Source: Clostridia bacterium (GTDB taxonomy: Bacteria > Bacillota > Clostridia > Oscillospirales > Acutalibacteraceae). From it: a stretch of 41,623 nt of DNA. This document shows, piece by piece, positions 14,573 to 23,777 of this stretch (within the stretch, counting starts at the first letter, position 1; each line of letters starts with the position of its first letter). The stretch covers positions 1 through 41,623 of the forward strand of contig JAGAQV010000005.1 of assembly GCA_017622555.1 (NCBI GenBank), read 5' to 3'. Under the pieces are notes generated by a model. It saw nothing but the letters and a program-made list of their open reading frames with translations. It was not told the origin of the DNA and searched no databases. A program made the position numbers and the translations under genes.

Positions 14573-15511
14573 ATGGTTGAAAATAAACATCAATGGAAAG
14601 CGTGGATTTATCTTTCCCCCGCTATCGTATTGCTGTTAGTTTTCACCGTTTGGCCCATTATTAACACACTTATAATGGCTTTCAGTGAAAATTACAGCTC
14701 TCTTGCAGGTGTTGGCGGTCAAACCTTCCAGTTTGGTCTTGGCAACTTTACAAAGGTTGTGCAATACAAGGGCTTCGTTACCTGCCTTAAAAACACTATG
14801 CTTCTTTGTGTTCTTACTGTTCCGCTTTCAACAGTTTTAGCACTTTTAATTTCGGTTTGTCTTAATGCGATTAAGCCTTTCCAAAAATTACTTCAAACAA
14901 TTTATTTCTTGCCCTACGTTACAAACTCAATTGCTATCGGTATGGTATTTGCCGCAATGTTCAACATTATCGGTAACATTTCATCCGAATCCTCTATTAT
15001 CACCACCGCAGGTATTATTAATAACTTCCTCGGCCTTTTCGGTGTTGAACCTATTAACTGGATTAATGCAGGCTCAAGCTATTGGGCAAATATAACCGTT
15101 ATGGTTATTTACATTGTTTGGAATGCATTACCCTTTAAGATTTTGATTTTACTTGGTGGTCTTCAAAGCGTTAATAAGCAATATTATGACGCCGCTAAGA
15201 TTGACAGCACACCAAAATGGCGTGTATTAACCAAAATCACAGTTCCGCTTCTTTCCCCGATGATTGCTTACGTTGTTATTACAGGCTTTATCGGTGGCTT
15301 TAAGGAATATTCAAGCATTGTAGGTATATTCGACGTTGGTATGGGTCCCGCTGGTGACCATGGTCGACTTAATACAATGGTTGGTTACATTTACGAATCA
15401 ATTAAAAACCAACAAGGTCGTGCATCGGCTGCGGCTCTTATCTTGTTCGGCATAATCTTCATTGTTACAATGATTAACCTTTATGTCAGCAAGAAGAAGA
15501 CCCATTTCTAA
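14573..15511 (+). CDS. ABC transporter permease 1 (CUT1, UgpA/MalF-like)
   Basis: 312 residues with about six membrane helices; the first starts at 'WIYLSPAIVLLLVFTVWPII'. The EAA loop that docks to the ATPase is present as 'YDAAKIDSTPKWRVLTKITV' followed by P-LLSP. It pairs with the following permease. AAGGAG lies upstream of ATG 14573. Confidence 0.92.
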   Translation: MVENKHQWKAWIYLSPAIVLLLVFTVWPIINTLIMAFSENYSSLAGVGGQTFQFGLGNFTKVVQYKGFVTCLKNTMLLCVLTVPLSTVLALLISVCLNAIKPFQKLLQTIYFLPYVTNSIAIGMVFAAMFNIIGNISSESSIITTAGIINNFLGLFGVEPINWINAGSSYWANITVMVIYIVWNALPFKILILLGGLQSVNKQYYDAAKIDSTPKWRVLTKITVPLLSPMIAYVVITGFIGGFKEYSSIVGIFDVGMGPAGDHGRLNTMVGYIYESIKNQQGRASAAALILFGIIFIVTMINLYVSKKKTHF

Positions 15512-15526
15512 GGAGGTGCCTTTTGA

Positions 15527-16435
15527 ATGTCTAATAACTCATCTTTACAGGTTATGCAGGAAAGGGACATGCATAAGGTAGTCGTTGCCCAGAAGATTAT
15601 GAGGGTCGTAAGCCAATTTTTCCTTTATTTGTTCCTTTTTGCAGTTGCTTTTGTTATTTTGTTCCCATTTTATTGGATGCTTATTTCATCCGTTAAAACC
15701 TTGGATGAATATATGCTGGCAATTCCCACCCTTTTCCCAAGGGAATTTGACTTTGTAAACTACGTTGAAGCCTTCAACACCGCAAACCTTGGTCGCCTTT
15801 TTGGTAATACCGTTTTTGTTGGTGTGGTTTCTACCATTTTATCACTTGTTATCACCGTGCTTTCAGCTTTTGCATTTGCCCGTCTTGAATTTAAAGGCAA
15901 AAACGCAATGTTTGCTGCACTTTTGGCAACGATGATGATCCCCGGCGAATTATTCACAATTACAAACTATAAAACAGTTAACGATCTTGGCTGGTTAAAC
16001 CTTGAAAAGTACGGCTTCACTGTTTTAATTGTTCCCTTCCTTGTAAGTGTGTTCTACATTTACCTTTTAAAGCAAAACTTTATGCAAATTCCTAACGAGC
16101 TATATTTAGCCGCTAAGGTTGACGGCACAAGCGACCTTAAGTATTTGTGGAAGGTTATGATTCCGTTAGCGCTTCCAACCCTTATCTCAATTACAATTCT
16201 TAAGATGATGGGTTCATGGAACACTTATATGTGGCCAAACTTGGTTGCTGACAGCCAAAATTACTGGCTTGTTACCAACGGTTTAAGAAAATTCAGCGTT
16301 ACTGTTGACAACCGCCCTGATACCCCTGTTCAGATGGCTGCGGTTGCTATCGTATCAGCCCCCTTGTTTATGGTATTCCTCTTCTTACGCAAGTACATTA
16401 TGAAGGGCGTTTCCCGTAGCGGTATTAAGGGCTAA
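15527..16435 (+). CDS. ABC transporter permease 2 (CUT1, UgpE/MalG-like)
   Basis: 302 residues, six predicted helices. Features of MalG-like proteins: 'FPFYWMLISSVKT' after helix 1, and the EAA loop 'YLAAKVDGTSDLKYLWKVMI' with P-LALPTL. AAGGAGG (15510-15517) overlaps the stop of permease 1, so the two are tightly coupled. A stem-loop follows before the binding-protein gene. Confidence 0.92.
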   Translation: MSNNSSLQVMQERDMHKVVVAQKIMRVVSQFFLYLFLFAVAFVILFPFYWMLISSVKTLDEYMLAIPTLFPREFDFVNYVEAFNTANLGRLFGNTVFVGVVSTILSLVITVLSAFAFARLEFKGKNAMFAALLATMMIPGELFTITNYKTVNDLGWLNLEKYGFTVLIVPFLVSVFYIYLLKQNFMQIPNELYLAAKVDGTSDLKYLWKVMIPLALPTLISITILKMMGSWNTYMWPNLVADSQNYWLVTNGLRKFSVTVDNRPDTPVQMAAVAIVSAPLFMVFLFLRKYIMKGVSRSGIKG

Positions 16436-16455
16436 TTAAAGGTTATAAGCGTTTC

Positions 16456-16496
16456 AAGCAGGAAAGGTGATATTGGGTAAGCTAATCCTGCTTTTA
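16456..16496 (+). promoter_or_regulatory. Stem-loop between permease and binding-protein genes
   Basis: AAGCAGGA (16456-16463) and TCCTGCTT (16486-16493) can pair around a 22-base loop, with TT following. It may be a weak terminator or mRNA-stabilising structure that lets the binding protein be made in excess of the membrane parts. Confidence 0.45.
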
Positions 16497-16538
16497 ACCA
16501 TAACAAATATAAAATTTTTTCGAAAGGACAGAAACCAA

Positions 16539-17960
16539 ATGAAAAAAATTCTTGTAGCACTTCTTTTGGTTGCAACCCTACTTCTCGGCTGTTTTAGCAT
16601 GGCCGGCTGTGGCGGCGGCAACAAGGAAAACTTTGAACTTAGCGAAGGTGCTACCTATGACGGCAGTGAAGTAGAGCTCACTTTCTACCACACCATGGGT
16701 GCAAACCTCCGCGGCGTACTTGATAAGTACATCCTTAAGTTCAACGAACTTTACCCCAACATCAAAATTACACACTCACAAGTAGGTAGCTATGACGATG
16801 TTCGCGACAAAATCGCAGCCGAGCTTACTGTTAACAATCAACCTAACATTGCTTACTGCTACCCCGACCACGTTGCACTTTACAACCTTGCAGGCGGTGT
16901 TGTAACTCTTGACGAGCTTATTTCCAGCAAGGCAGAAGTAAAGCGTGCAGACGGCACAACCGAGACACTCGGCTTCACTGATGAACAAATTGAAGATTTC
17001 ATCGACGCTTACTATCAGGAAGGTAAGGAATTTGAAGGCGGCAAGATGCATACTCTTCCTCTTTCAAAGTCTACCGAAGTTCTTTACTACAACAAGACCT
17101 TCTTTGACAAGCACGGCTTAAAGGTTCCTACCACTTGGGACGAAATGGAAGCTGTTTGCAAGAAGATTCTTGAAATCGACCCCGACTGCATCCCCTTAGG
17201 TTATGACTCTGAAGCTAACTGGTTCATCACCATGACCGAACAGTTAAAGACCCCCTACACCTCAGCAACAGGCGACCGCTTCCTCTTTGACACTAAGGAA
17301 AACCAGGCTTTCGTTAAGCGTTTTGCTGAATGGCACAAGAAGGGTTATGTAACCACCGAAGAAATCTACGGCTCTTACACTTCAGGCCTCTTCACCAACC
17401 AGAAGGAAGGCGAAGCACGTTCTTACATGTGTATCGGTTCTTCCGCTGGTGCTTCTTACCAGCGTCCCACCAAGGATGCTAACGGTAAATATCCTTTTGA
17501 CGTAGGCATCACCACCATTCCTCAGGCTGACGCTTCTAACAAGAAGGTTATTTCTCAAGGTCCTTCACTCTGCATCTTCAACGGCACCGAGCAGGAAGTT
17601 CTTGCTTCCTTCCTCTTTGTTAAGTTCCTCACCACAAACGTTGAATTCCAGGCTGAATTCTCAATGACTTCAGGTTACGTTCCTGTAATCGAATCTGTTG
17701 CAGATCATCCTGTATACTCACAGTTCATTAAGAACGCAAACGGTGGCGACAACATTACCGCTCTTTCTGCCAAGACCTGTCTTGAACAGAAGGATGCTTA
17801 CTTCGTATCTCCCGCATTCAACGGTTCTTCTGAAGCTCGTGACCAGGTTGGTCAGCTTCTCCAGTACTGCATGGTTCAGTACAAGACTGCTAAGGACGTT
17901 GACGCTATGATCGACAAGGCATTTAAGGATGCTATTGCTGAATGCGAATATATGTCATAA
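16539..17960 (+). CDS. ABC transporter substrate-binding lipoprotein (CUT1 class)
   Basis: 473 residues, anchored to the outer face of the membrane. Signal peptide 'MKKILVALLLVATLLLGC' with two possible lipoboxes (LLGC at Cys18, MAGC at Cys24), then an SBP_bac_1-type fold: 'VELTFYHTMG', 'KYILKFNELYPNIKI', 'TLPLSKSTEVLYYNKTFFDK', 'VPTTWDEMEAVCKKI'. I start at ATG 16539 (GAAAGGA upstream). Codon choice (AAG, AAC, TAC, GAA heavily preferred) suggests high expression. The fold is that of sugar receptors, but the neighbours (secreted nuclease-like protein, OB-rich lipoprotein, deo operon) make a nucleoside or deoxyribose-containing ligand possible. The ligand cannot be read from sequence. Confidence 0.9.
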   Translation: MKKILVALLLVATLLLGCFSMAGCGGGNKENFELSEGATYDGSEVELTFYHTMGANLRGVLDKYILKFNELYPNIKITHSQVGSYDDVRDKIAAELTVNNQPNIAYCYPDHVALYNLAGGVVTLDELISSKAEVKRADGTTETLGFTDEQIEDFIDAYYQEGKEFEGGKMHTLPLSKSTEVLYYNKTFFDKHGLKVPTTWDEMEAVCKKILEIDPDCIPLGYDSEANWFITMTEQLKTPYTSATGDRFLFDTKENQAFVKRFAEWHKKGYVTTEEIYGSYTSGLFTNQKEGEARSYMCIGSSAGASYQRPTKDANGKYPFDVGITTIPQADASNKKVISQGPSLCIFNGTEQEVLASFLFVKFLTTNVEFQAEFSMTSGYVPVIESVADHPVYSQFIKNANGGDNITALSAKTCLEQKDAYFVSPAFNGSSEARDQVGQLLQYCMVQYKTAKDVDAMIDKAFKDAIAECEYMS

Positions 17961-17993
17961 TTTATTAAATTTAAGAAAAGTTGATTTTTGATT

Positions 17994-19334
17994 ATGAACA
18001 ACATTAAAAAAATCAGTGCGATAGTTTTACTGATATGCGTTGTTTTAACCTCTCTCGTTGCCTGCGGCGATAAGCCTGCAGGTAACGGTGGCGGTAAAGG
18101 CGATTTTATTGACTATGCTTCACAGGTGAAGCTTGATTTAAACGGCGCCAACAAAACCGTTGAGGTTAAGGTAAAACAGCTCATTGACGGTGACACTACC
18201 CACTTCTACATTGACGATTCATCATTTGACGGTGACGTTATTAAGGCACGTTACCTTGCGATTAATACACCCGAATCTACAGGCCAAATTGAAGAATGGG
18301 GCAAAACTGCTTCAAACTTCACAAAAGAAAAGCTTTCAAATGCTAAAAGCATTGTAATTGAAAGTGAGGACAGCGGCTGGAACGCTGACTCGACAGGTGA
18401 AAGGTATCTTCTTTGGATTTGGTATCAAACCGAAGAGGGCGGCGAATACCGCAACCTTAACCTTGAGCTTTTGCAGGAAGGCTTAGCAATTGCTTCGGCT
18501 ACCTCCTCTACCAAATACGGTGACTTGGGTATTAAAGCAATTGATCAGGCAAAAGCCCACAAAAAACATATTTATTCCGGTGAGAAAGACCCCAATTTCT
18601 ACTACGGCGGTTGTATCGAACTTACTTTAAAAGAGCTTCGCGCGAACCCCGAAAAATACCAGAATAAAACCGTTGCCTTTACAGGCGTAATTACAAAGAA
18701 CAAGGGCCAGCAGGTTTACGTTGAGGCTTACGACGAAGAAACCGATATGTACCACGGCATTGCTGTGTACTACGGCTTTAGCGTTAAATACGGCCTTGCT
18801 GATATTTTGCAGCCCGGCAACAAGGTAAGAATTGTTGGTTCTATGCAGTATTACGAAGCAGGCGATTCATATCAGATAGCTGACCTTGACTATGATATGA
18901 TGAACCCCACCGATCAAAGTAAGGTTATGCTTATTGAGAACGGTGCAAAGGCGGCTTTCGTTGAAACAAGTGCTGAAAAGTTTGCCAAGGGCAAGGTTGA
19001 AGTAACTGTTATCGAAAACGAAGAAGAAAAAATTAAAGAATATGATTACGCAGACCTTGCGATTGGTTCTACCATTTCTATGAAGGACCTTACCGTAAAG
19101 AGCGTTTACACCACAAATAACGGCGGCGATAATGATGGCGCTATGACACTTACCTGCCGTTCAGGTAACACCCAAATTACCGTTCGCACAGTTGTTTTAA
19201 CCGACAAAAACGGCAAGGTTGTTAAAGCTGACAGCTTTGAAGGCAAAACAATTGACGTTAAAGGCGTGGTTGACACCTATGACGGTGACTGTCAAATCAT
19301 ATTACTTTCAATGGATGACGTTAAATTCCATTGA
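17994..19334 (+). CDS. Secreted thermonuclease (SNase)-like lipoprotein with OB-fold C-terminal part
   Basis: 446 residues. Lipobox LVAC gives Cys24. Residues ~55-195 are staphylococcal-nuclease-like: 'QLIDGDTTHFY' (Asp21 equivalent), 'KARYLAINTPES' (Arg35, Thr41, Glu43 equivalents) and 'GERYLLWIWY' (Arg87 equivalent), ending 'LELLQEGLAIAS'. The calcium-ligand position of S. aureus Asp40 is Asn, so activity or metal use may differ. The remainder contains two stretches resembling nucleic-acid-binding OB folds ('NKTVAFTGVITKNKGQQVYV', 'LQPGNKVRIVGSMQYYEAGD' and a second at the end, 'EGKTIDVKGVVDTYDGDCQI'). It follows the transporter genes with no terminator between. Start ATG 17994 (in-frame TTG at 17988 is the alternative); the RBS is weak. 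Confidence 0.82.
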   Translation: MNNIKKISAIVLLICVVLTSLVACGDKPAGNGGGKGDFIDYASQVKLDLNGANKTVEVKVKQLIDGDTTHFYIDDSSFDGDVIKARYLAINTPESTGQIEEWGKTASNFTKEKLSNAKSIVIESEDSGWNADSTGERYLLWIWYQTEEGGEYRNLNLELLQEGLAIASATSSTKYGDLGIKAIDQAKAHKKHIYSGEKDPNFYYGGCIELTLKELRANPEKYQNKTVAFTGVITKNKGQQVYVEAYDEETDMYHGIAVYYGFSVKYGLADILQPGNKVRIVGSMQYYEAGDSYQIADLDYDMMNPTDQSKVMLIENGAKAAFVETSAEKFAKGKVEVTVIENEEEKIKEYDYADLAIGSTISMKDLTVKSVYTTNNGGDNDGAMTLTCRSGNTQITVRTVVLTDKNGKVVKADSFEGKTIDVKGVVDTYDGDCQIILLSMDDVKFH

Positions 19335-19361
19335 TAAAAATAAAATAAGGAGGAGTTTCAA

Positions 19362-22300
19362 ATGAAAAAACTTTTAGCATTCATTGTTGCGGCTATTCTT
19401 TGTTTGTCTTGCTTTGCTGCTTGCGGTAAGAAGAACGAAGCACCCCAAAACAATGAATCAACCCCTACACAAGTTGTATATGACGTTGAAGATGCTACGG
19501 CATATCTCAAAAACATGTACAAAAAGTACCTTGTCGAAACTGAAACCGCTGCTGACTTCACATTGGTTTCACAGGTTATGAAGGGTGGCGTTGTTTACAA
19601 GGTTACTTGGACTACCGACCGTGAAGACATTAAGGTTATTGTTGACGAGGAAAACAAGCAGGTTAAAATTGATCTTAATGAAAAAACAAAGGTAGACATT
19701 ACTTACAAGCTTACCGCTACCATTACCGACCCCGACGGCAAGACCGCTACCCTCACCTTCGAGCTTAAGGTTCCTAAGTATGTTCTTTCAACTTGGGAAG
19801 AATATATGGCTATGGAAAAAGACAAGGCTGTTGTAGTTGAAGGTTACATCGCTGCTGTTCACGCTCCATCTGAAGGCAACAAGTACAACACACTTTACCT
19901 CCACGACGTTAACAACAAGGGTGGTTACTACATCTACTCTATGGCAGACGATAAAGACCTTGTTAAAGACTTAGGTCTTAAAAAGGGTATGTTAGTATCT
20001 GTTACCGGTACTAAGGATATCTACAACGGCACACACGAAATTAAGAAAGCTTCTGTAAACGTTCTTGACACAACCGTTGTTGACTTTAAACCCCTTGATA
20101 TTACTGCTACCTATAAGGCAGCTACCACTCTTAAGGACAAGGCATTAACCGACAAGCTCGGTATGCTTGTTACCATTAAGGGCGTTGAAATTACCGACCA
20201 AGACCTTTCCGAAAGCAAAAAGTACTTAAACTTCAAGCTTGCAGGTCTTACCTCTTACCTCCGTGTATATGCTACTGACTGTCCTGTAAGCGTTACTGAC
20301 GCTGGCCAGAAGAGCATTATTGAAGAACACGGCAAGAAGAAGGGTTATGAAGCTGACGTTACCGGTGTTGTTGTAATGTACAACGGCGCTATCTATCTTA
20401 ACCCTGTTTCTGACACACCTTTTGCTTACGGCAAGAAGATTGAAAGAACCCCCGAACAAATGGTTGAGGTTGAAATTGAAGACCTTAAGTTTGAAAAAGA
20501 CATCGCTATTGATAAGACCATCACTCTCCCATCAAAGGGTAAATCTTATGAAGACGTTGTAATTACTTGGAAATCTAACAGCGAAGCTATCGTAATCGAA
20601 GATGGCAAGGCTAAGATTAAGCTTCAAGACGAGGCTACCACAGCTTCTATTACAGGTACCTTTACTTTAGGCACCATTACTAAGACTGCAACTTACACCT
20701 TTAACCTTGCTAAAAAGTCAAGCGTTGTTGCGCAGGTTGAAACCAACCCCGTTACCGGCAAGGCTTATAAGCTCTTCACTTTACAAGAAAACCTTGGCGG
20801 TTACTATTACTTCACAGGTGCTTATTCAAATGATAAGAACCAGTACGGTAAATCCTCCAACAACCCCGCTGATGCTGTTGACGTTTACCTTGAAGCCGCT
20901 GAAGGCAACAAGTATTATCTCACAATGGGTGAAGGCGCAAACAAGAAGTACATCACTATTGTAGGCACCGTAGGTACAGATAAAGAAGGTGCTCCGAAGT
21001 CTTATATCAACTTCAACATTGCTGACACCAAGCCCGCAACTGCATTCACCTTCAACACCACCTACAACACTCTTGTAATGCCTGTTGAAGATCCTCTTTC
21101 TCATGAAACCTTAGACTACTATATGGGCACATATAATAACTATGATACATTCAGCGCAAGTAAGCTTTCTTACGCTGCAACATCGTTCCCGTCACACCTC
21201 GGCACAGTTGTTGACACTAATACTATTGCTGCTGCCGATAAGGTTGCCGCTGAAAAAGAAGGTCTTTCAATTAAAGATGACGAATTCTTCGTTGATACTG
21301 AAATTGACCTTACAACTGAAGGCTCAATTTATAACGATGTAAAAATCACTTGGGCTTCTGACAATGCTGCAGCAGTTGTAAATGGTGGTAAACTTACCAT
21401 TACTCAAGGTAATGAAGACATTTCTGCTAACATTACTGCAACACTTACATGTGGCGATGTTACCGAAACTAAGGTATTCCCGATCACAATCCATAAAATT
21501 GTTACCATGCCTTATCAAACTGGTAAAGAATACCTCTTCGGTATGGTACATGGCAACCTAGAAAACAAAACCCTTTACTTTAAGGGTGAAATGCATTCAA
21601 ATGGTTACCAATTCACTTCTACCGAAGCTGTAGCTTCTGCTGTGAAGGTTATCCTTGAAGAAGACGGCACTGGTTATCAAATCTACTTCATGAACGGTAC
21701 TACCAAGACCTATATCACCATTGTTCCAAGTGGCGACTATAATAACCCTTCATTATCTACAACCAAGCCTGCAACACCTTGGAATTACGATCCCAGTCTT
21801 GGAACCTTCACAATTGTTTCTGGTTCAAAGACCTACTTCCTTGGCACAAGAAACGATAGAACTCAAGACACATTCAGTTCTTGTGAAACCAAGTACACCT
21901 CAAACTTTAAGGCAGTTCTTATGCCCACAACACCTGCTCCTTACAAGCTTAATACAGAATATGTAATGCAGATGGTTCAGGAAAAAGCAAACAAGACAGT
22001 TTACCTCAACGGTGCTAAGCAAGATTATTATTTAGCAACCAGTGAAGCTGTAGCTGATGCCATCAAATTTATTGTCGAACTAGACGGCGAAGGCTATCAA
22101 CTTTACTATATGAATGATACTGTTAAAACTTACCTTACCATGGTAATGAACGATACTCACTGCAATGGTGCATACGTTACCGAAAAACCTGCAGCTGTAT
22201 GGAATTGGGATTCTACCCTTAATGCTTTAACCATGACTATGAGTAATGGTAAAACCTATTTCCTCGGCACAAGAAACGATAAAACATATACTACTGTTGG

Positions 22301-23441
22301 TCCTTGCGAAAACATATACCCCAATAACTTCAAAGCAATTCCTGTTGACCCCGCAACTCTTGGTGGTAACGAAGGCGGCAATGAAGGCGGTTCAACCCTT
22401 TCAACACCTGCTGATATTGTAAATGCCGCTTATGCGCTTGAAAGTGGTGCTACACTTGCCGGTGGTCCCCACACCCTTACCGGTATTGTCACCAGTGTTG
22501 ACACCGTTTATAGTTCACAACACGGAAACGTTACGGTTACCATCGTTGTTGAAAACCTTGCTGACAAGCCTATTCAGTGCTTTCGCCTTAAAGGCACCGG
22601 TGCTGACGTTATCGGCGTTGGCGATACAATTACAGTAACCGGCAACATTAAAAACTACAACGGTACAATTGAATTTGATTCCGGCTGCTCACTCGATTCT
22701 TACAAGACCGCTGCTGCTATTGTAGACGAGCTTTACGCTTTGTCGTCCGGTAAATCACTTGAAGGCAAATACGCACTTAAGGGTGTTATTAAGTCAATTG
22801 ACACCGCTTACAGCAGTCAGCATAAAAACATAACCGTTACTATTGATGTTGATGGCGTTACCAATAAGCCCGTACAATGCTATCGTCTTAAGGGTGACAA
22901 GGCCGCTGACCTCGCAGTTGGCGACACTATAACCGTTTACGGTGCACTTAAAAACTATAGCGGCACCTTCGAATTTGACGGCGGTTGTGAGATTATTGGT
23001 TATGAAGCAGCTCCCGTTGATGACGGTTCCACTAAAGTAACTTATACTTGTTCTGTTTTAGGAACCACTACCACATCCTTCTCAAGTGCAGAACTTGACA
23101 GTGTAATTACAATGTCAGCTGTTACAGGAAGTGGCCAAAATGATCCAGCTTACAACAAAGATGGCACTGTAAGAATTTACACCAGCAACGTGTTTACTGT
23201 CGCTGCCAAAGCTGGTTATAAGATTTCATCTATAAAAATTGTTTCTTCTGACGCAAAATATCTTATGGACGGCATCGATGTTGGCTCTGCTACATTAGTA
23301 AATAATGCTACGGCAAAAACCGCAACTATTACAAATATCAACGCTCAAACGTTTGAAATTACAAACACCAAAACTAAATCTGACGGTGTAGAACTTCAAA
23401 TTAGAATTAAGAGCATTGAAGTTGCCTACGTTGCTGAATAA
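19362..23441 (+). CDS. Giant repeat lipoprotein with Ig-like and OB-like domains
   Basis: 1359 residues, probably bound to the outside of the cell by Cys21 (lipobox FAAC). Rough order: Ig-like 45-145; OB-like 150-255 ('AVVVEGYIAAVHAPSEGNKY'); OB-like 260-360; atrophied-Ig type 370-455; a ~150-residue repeat unit 460-625; Ig-like 640-725; two more related ~130-residue units 725-1010 (each ending 'YFLGTRND' then NFKA); a GGNEGG linker; two tandem OB-like domains (about 1020-1190) sharing 'SSQH', 'ITVT', 'PVQC/PIQC', 'RLKG', 'VGDTITV' and 'KNY.GT.EF'; and a C-terminal beta domain. No catalytic motif is visible. OB folds of this type accompany secreted nucleases, so capture of nucleic acid is plausible but unproven. 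AAGGAGGAG precedes the ATG; the gene ends in a strong terminator. Confidence 0.85.
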   Translation: MKKLLAFIVAAILCLSCFAACGKKNEAPQNNESTPTQVVYDVEDATAYLKNMYKKYLVETETAADFTLVSQVMKGGVVYKVTWTTDREDIKVIVDEENKQVKIDLNEKTKVDITYKLTATITDPDGKTATLTFELKVPKYVLSTWEEYMAMEKDKAVVVEGYIAAVHAPSEGNKYNTLYLHDVNNKGGYYIYSMADDKDLVKDLGLKKGMLVSVTGTKDIYNGTHEIKKASVNVLDTTVVDFKPLDITATYKAATTLKDKALTDKLGMLVTIKGVEITDQDLSESKKYLNFKLAGLTSYLRVYATDCPVSVTDAGQKSIIEEHGKKKGYEADVTGVVVMYNGAIYLNPVSDTPFAYGKKIERTPEQMVEVEIEDLKFEKDIAIDKTITLPSKGKSYEDVVITWKSNSEAIVIEDGKAKIKLQDEATTASITGTFTLGTITKTATYTFNLAKKSSVVAQVETNPVTGKAYKLFTLQENLGGYYYFTGAYSNDKNQYGKSSNNPADAVDVYLEAAEGNKYYLTMGEGANKKYITIVGTVGTDKEGAPKSYINFNIADTKPATAFTFNTTYNTLVMPVEDPLSHETLDYYMGTYNNYDTFSASKLSYAATSFPSHLGTVVDTNTIAAADKVAAEKEGLSIKDDEFFVDTEIDLTTEGSIYNDVKITWASDNAAAVVNGGKLTITQGNEDISANITATLTCGDVTETKVFPITIHKIVTMPYQTGKEYLFGMVHGNLENKTLYFKGEMHSNGYQFTSTEAVASAVKVILEEDGTGYQIYFMNGTTKTYITIVPSGDYNNPSLSTTKPATPWNYDPSLGTFTIVSGSKTYFLGTRNDRTQDTFSSCETKYTSNFKAVLMPTTPAPYKLNTEYVMQMVQEKANKTVYLNGAKQDYYLATSEAVADAIKFIVELDGEGYQLYYMNDTVKTYLTMVMNDTHCNGAYVTEKPAAVWNWDSTLNALTMTMSNGKTYFLGTRNDKTYTTVGPCENIYPNNFKAIPVDPATLGGNEGGNEGGSTLSTPADIVNAAYALESGATLAGGPHTLTGIVTSVDTVYSSQHGNVTVTIVVENLADKPIQCFRLKGTGADVIGVGDTITVTGNIKNYNGTIEFDSGCSLDSYKTAAAIVDELYALSSGKSLEGKYALKGVIKSIDTAYSSQHKNITVTIDVDGVTNKPVQCYRLKGDKAADLAVGDTITVYGALKNYSGTFEFDGGCEIIGYEAAPVDDGSTKVTYTCSVLGTTTTSFSSAELDSVITMSAVTGSGQNDPAYNKDGTVRIYTSNVFTVAAKAGYKISSIKIVSSDAKYLMDGIDVGSATLVNNATAKTATITNINAQTFEITNTKTKSDGVELQIRIKSIEVAYVAE

Positions 23442-23470
23442 TCAATTGGTTTCTGTTTAAATTGATTTAT

Positions 23471-23509
23471 AAAAAAATAACCGTACCCGAAAGGGTGCGG
23501 TTATTTTTT
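23471..23509 (+). terminator. Strong terminator of the transporter/nuclease block
   Basis: CCGTACCC (23481-23488) and GGGTGCGG (23493-23500), loop GAAA, extended by AAAAAAATAA / TTATTTTTT. It is perfect apart from one wobble. Confidence 0.92.
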
Positions 23510-23530
23510 GTGCTTTCTTTTATTGTCATT

Positions 23531-23756
23531 GGCTCCCTCCGAGAGGTTAACGTAGTGGGCGACGCGGTAGTGAATAACAGTCCAGTGGACTGTTAGAGCC
23601 GCGGAGGGACCGAGCACCGCAGTGCGAGAGCTGTCAACGAAGTTGACTGAAGGAGAATTGCGATGACTATAATCAAAATAGCGATTATTGTTAATTTTCG
23701 TATGCTCCTTCCGTCTTTTTGCATTGCAAAAATCCACCTCCCTCTCGGAGGGAGGC
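23531..23756. mobile_element. MITE-like element with 16-bp terminal inverted repeats
   Basis: A 226-bp gene-free block is bounded by GGCTCCCTCCGAGAGG (23531-23546) and CCTCTCGGAGGGAGGC (23741-23756), complementary at 15 of 16 positions. Inside are further palindromes: AACAGTCCA/TGGACTGTT (23576-23594) and GTCAAC GAA GTTGAC near 23635-23650. Short palindromic elements with CTCCCTC ends are widespread between genes of gut Clostridia (from general familiarity, not a search). It fills the whole 23510-23777 gap; no other gene is seen there. Confidence 0.65.
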
Positions 23757-23777
23757 ATATGAAAACAAAAATCCTCC

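Noticed and set aside
19362-23441. Polysaccharide-degrading enzyme
   Set aside because: Despite Ig-like domains no catalytic motif of a glycosidase, lyase or peptidase could be seen in any region.
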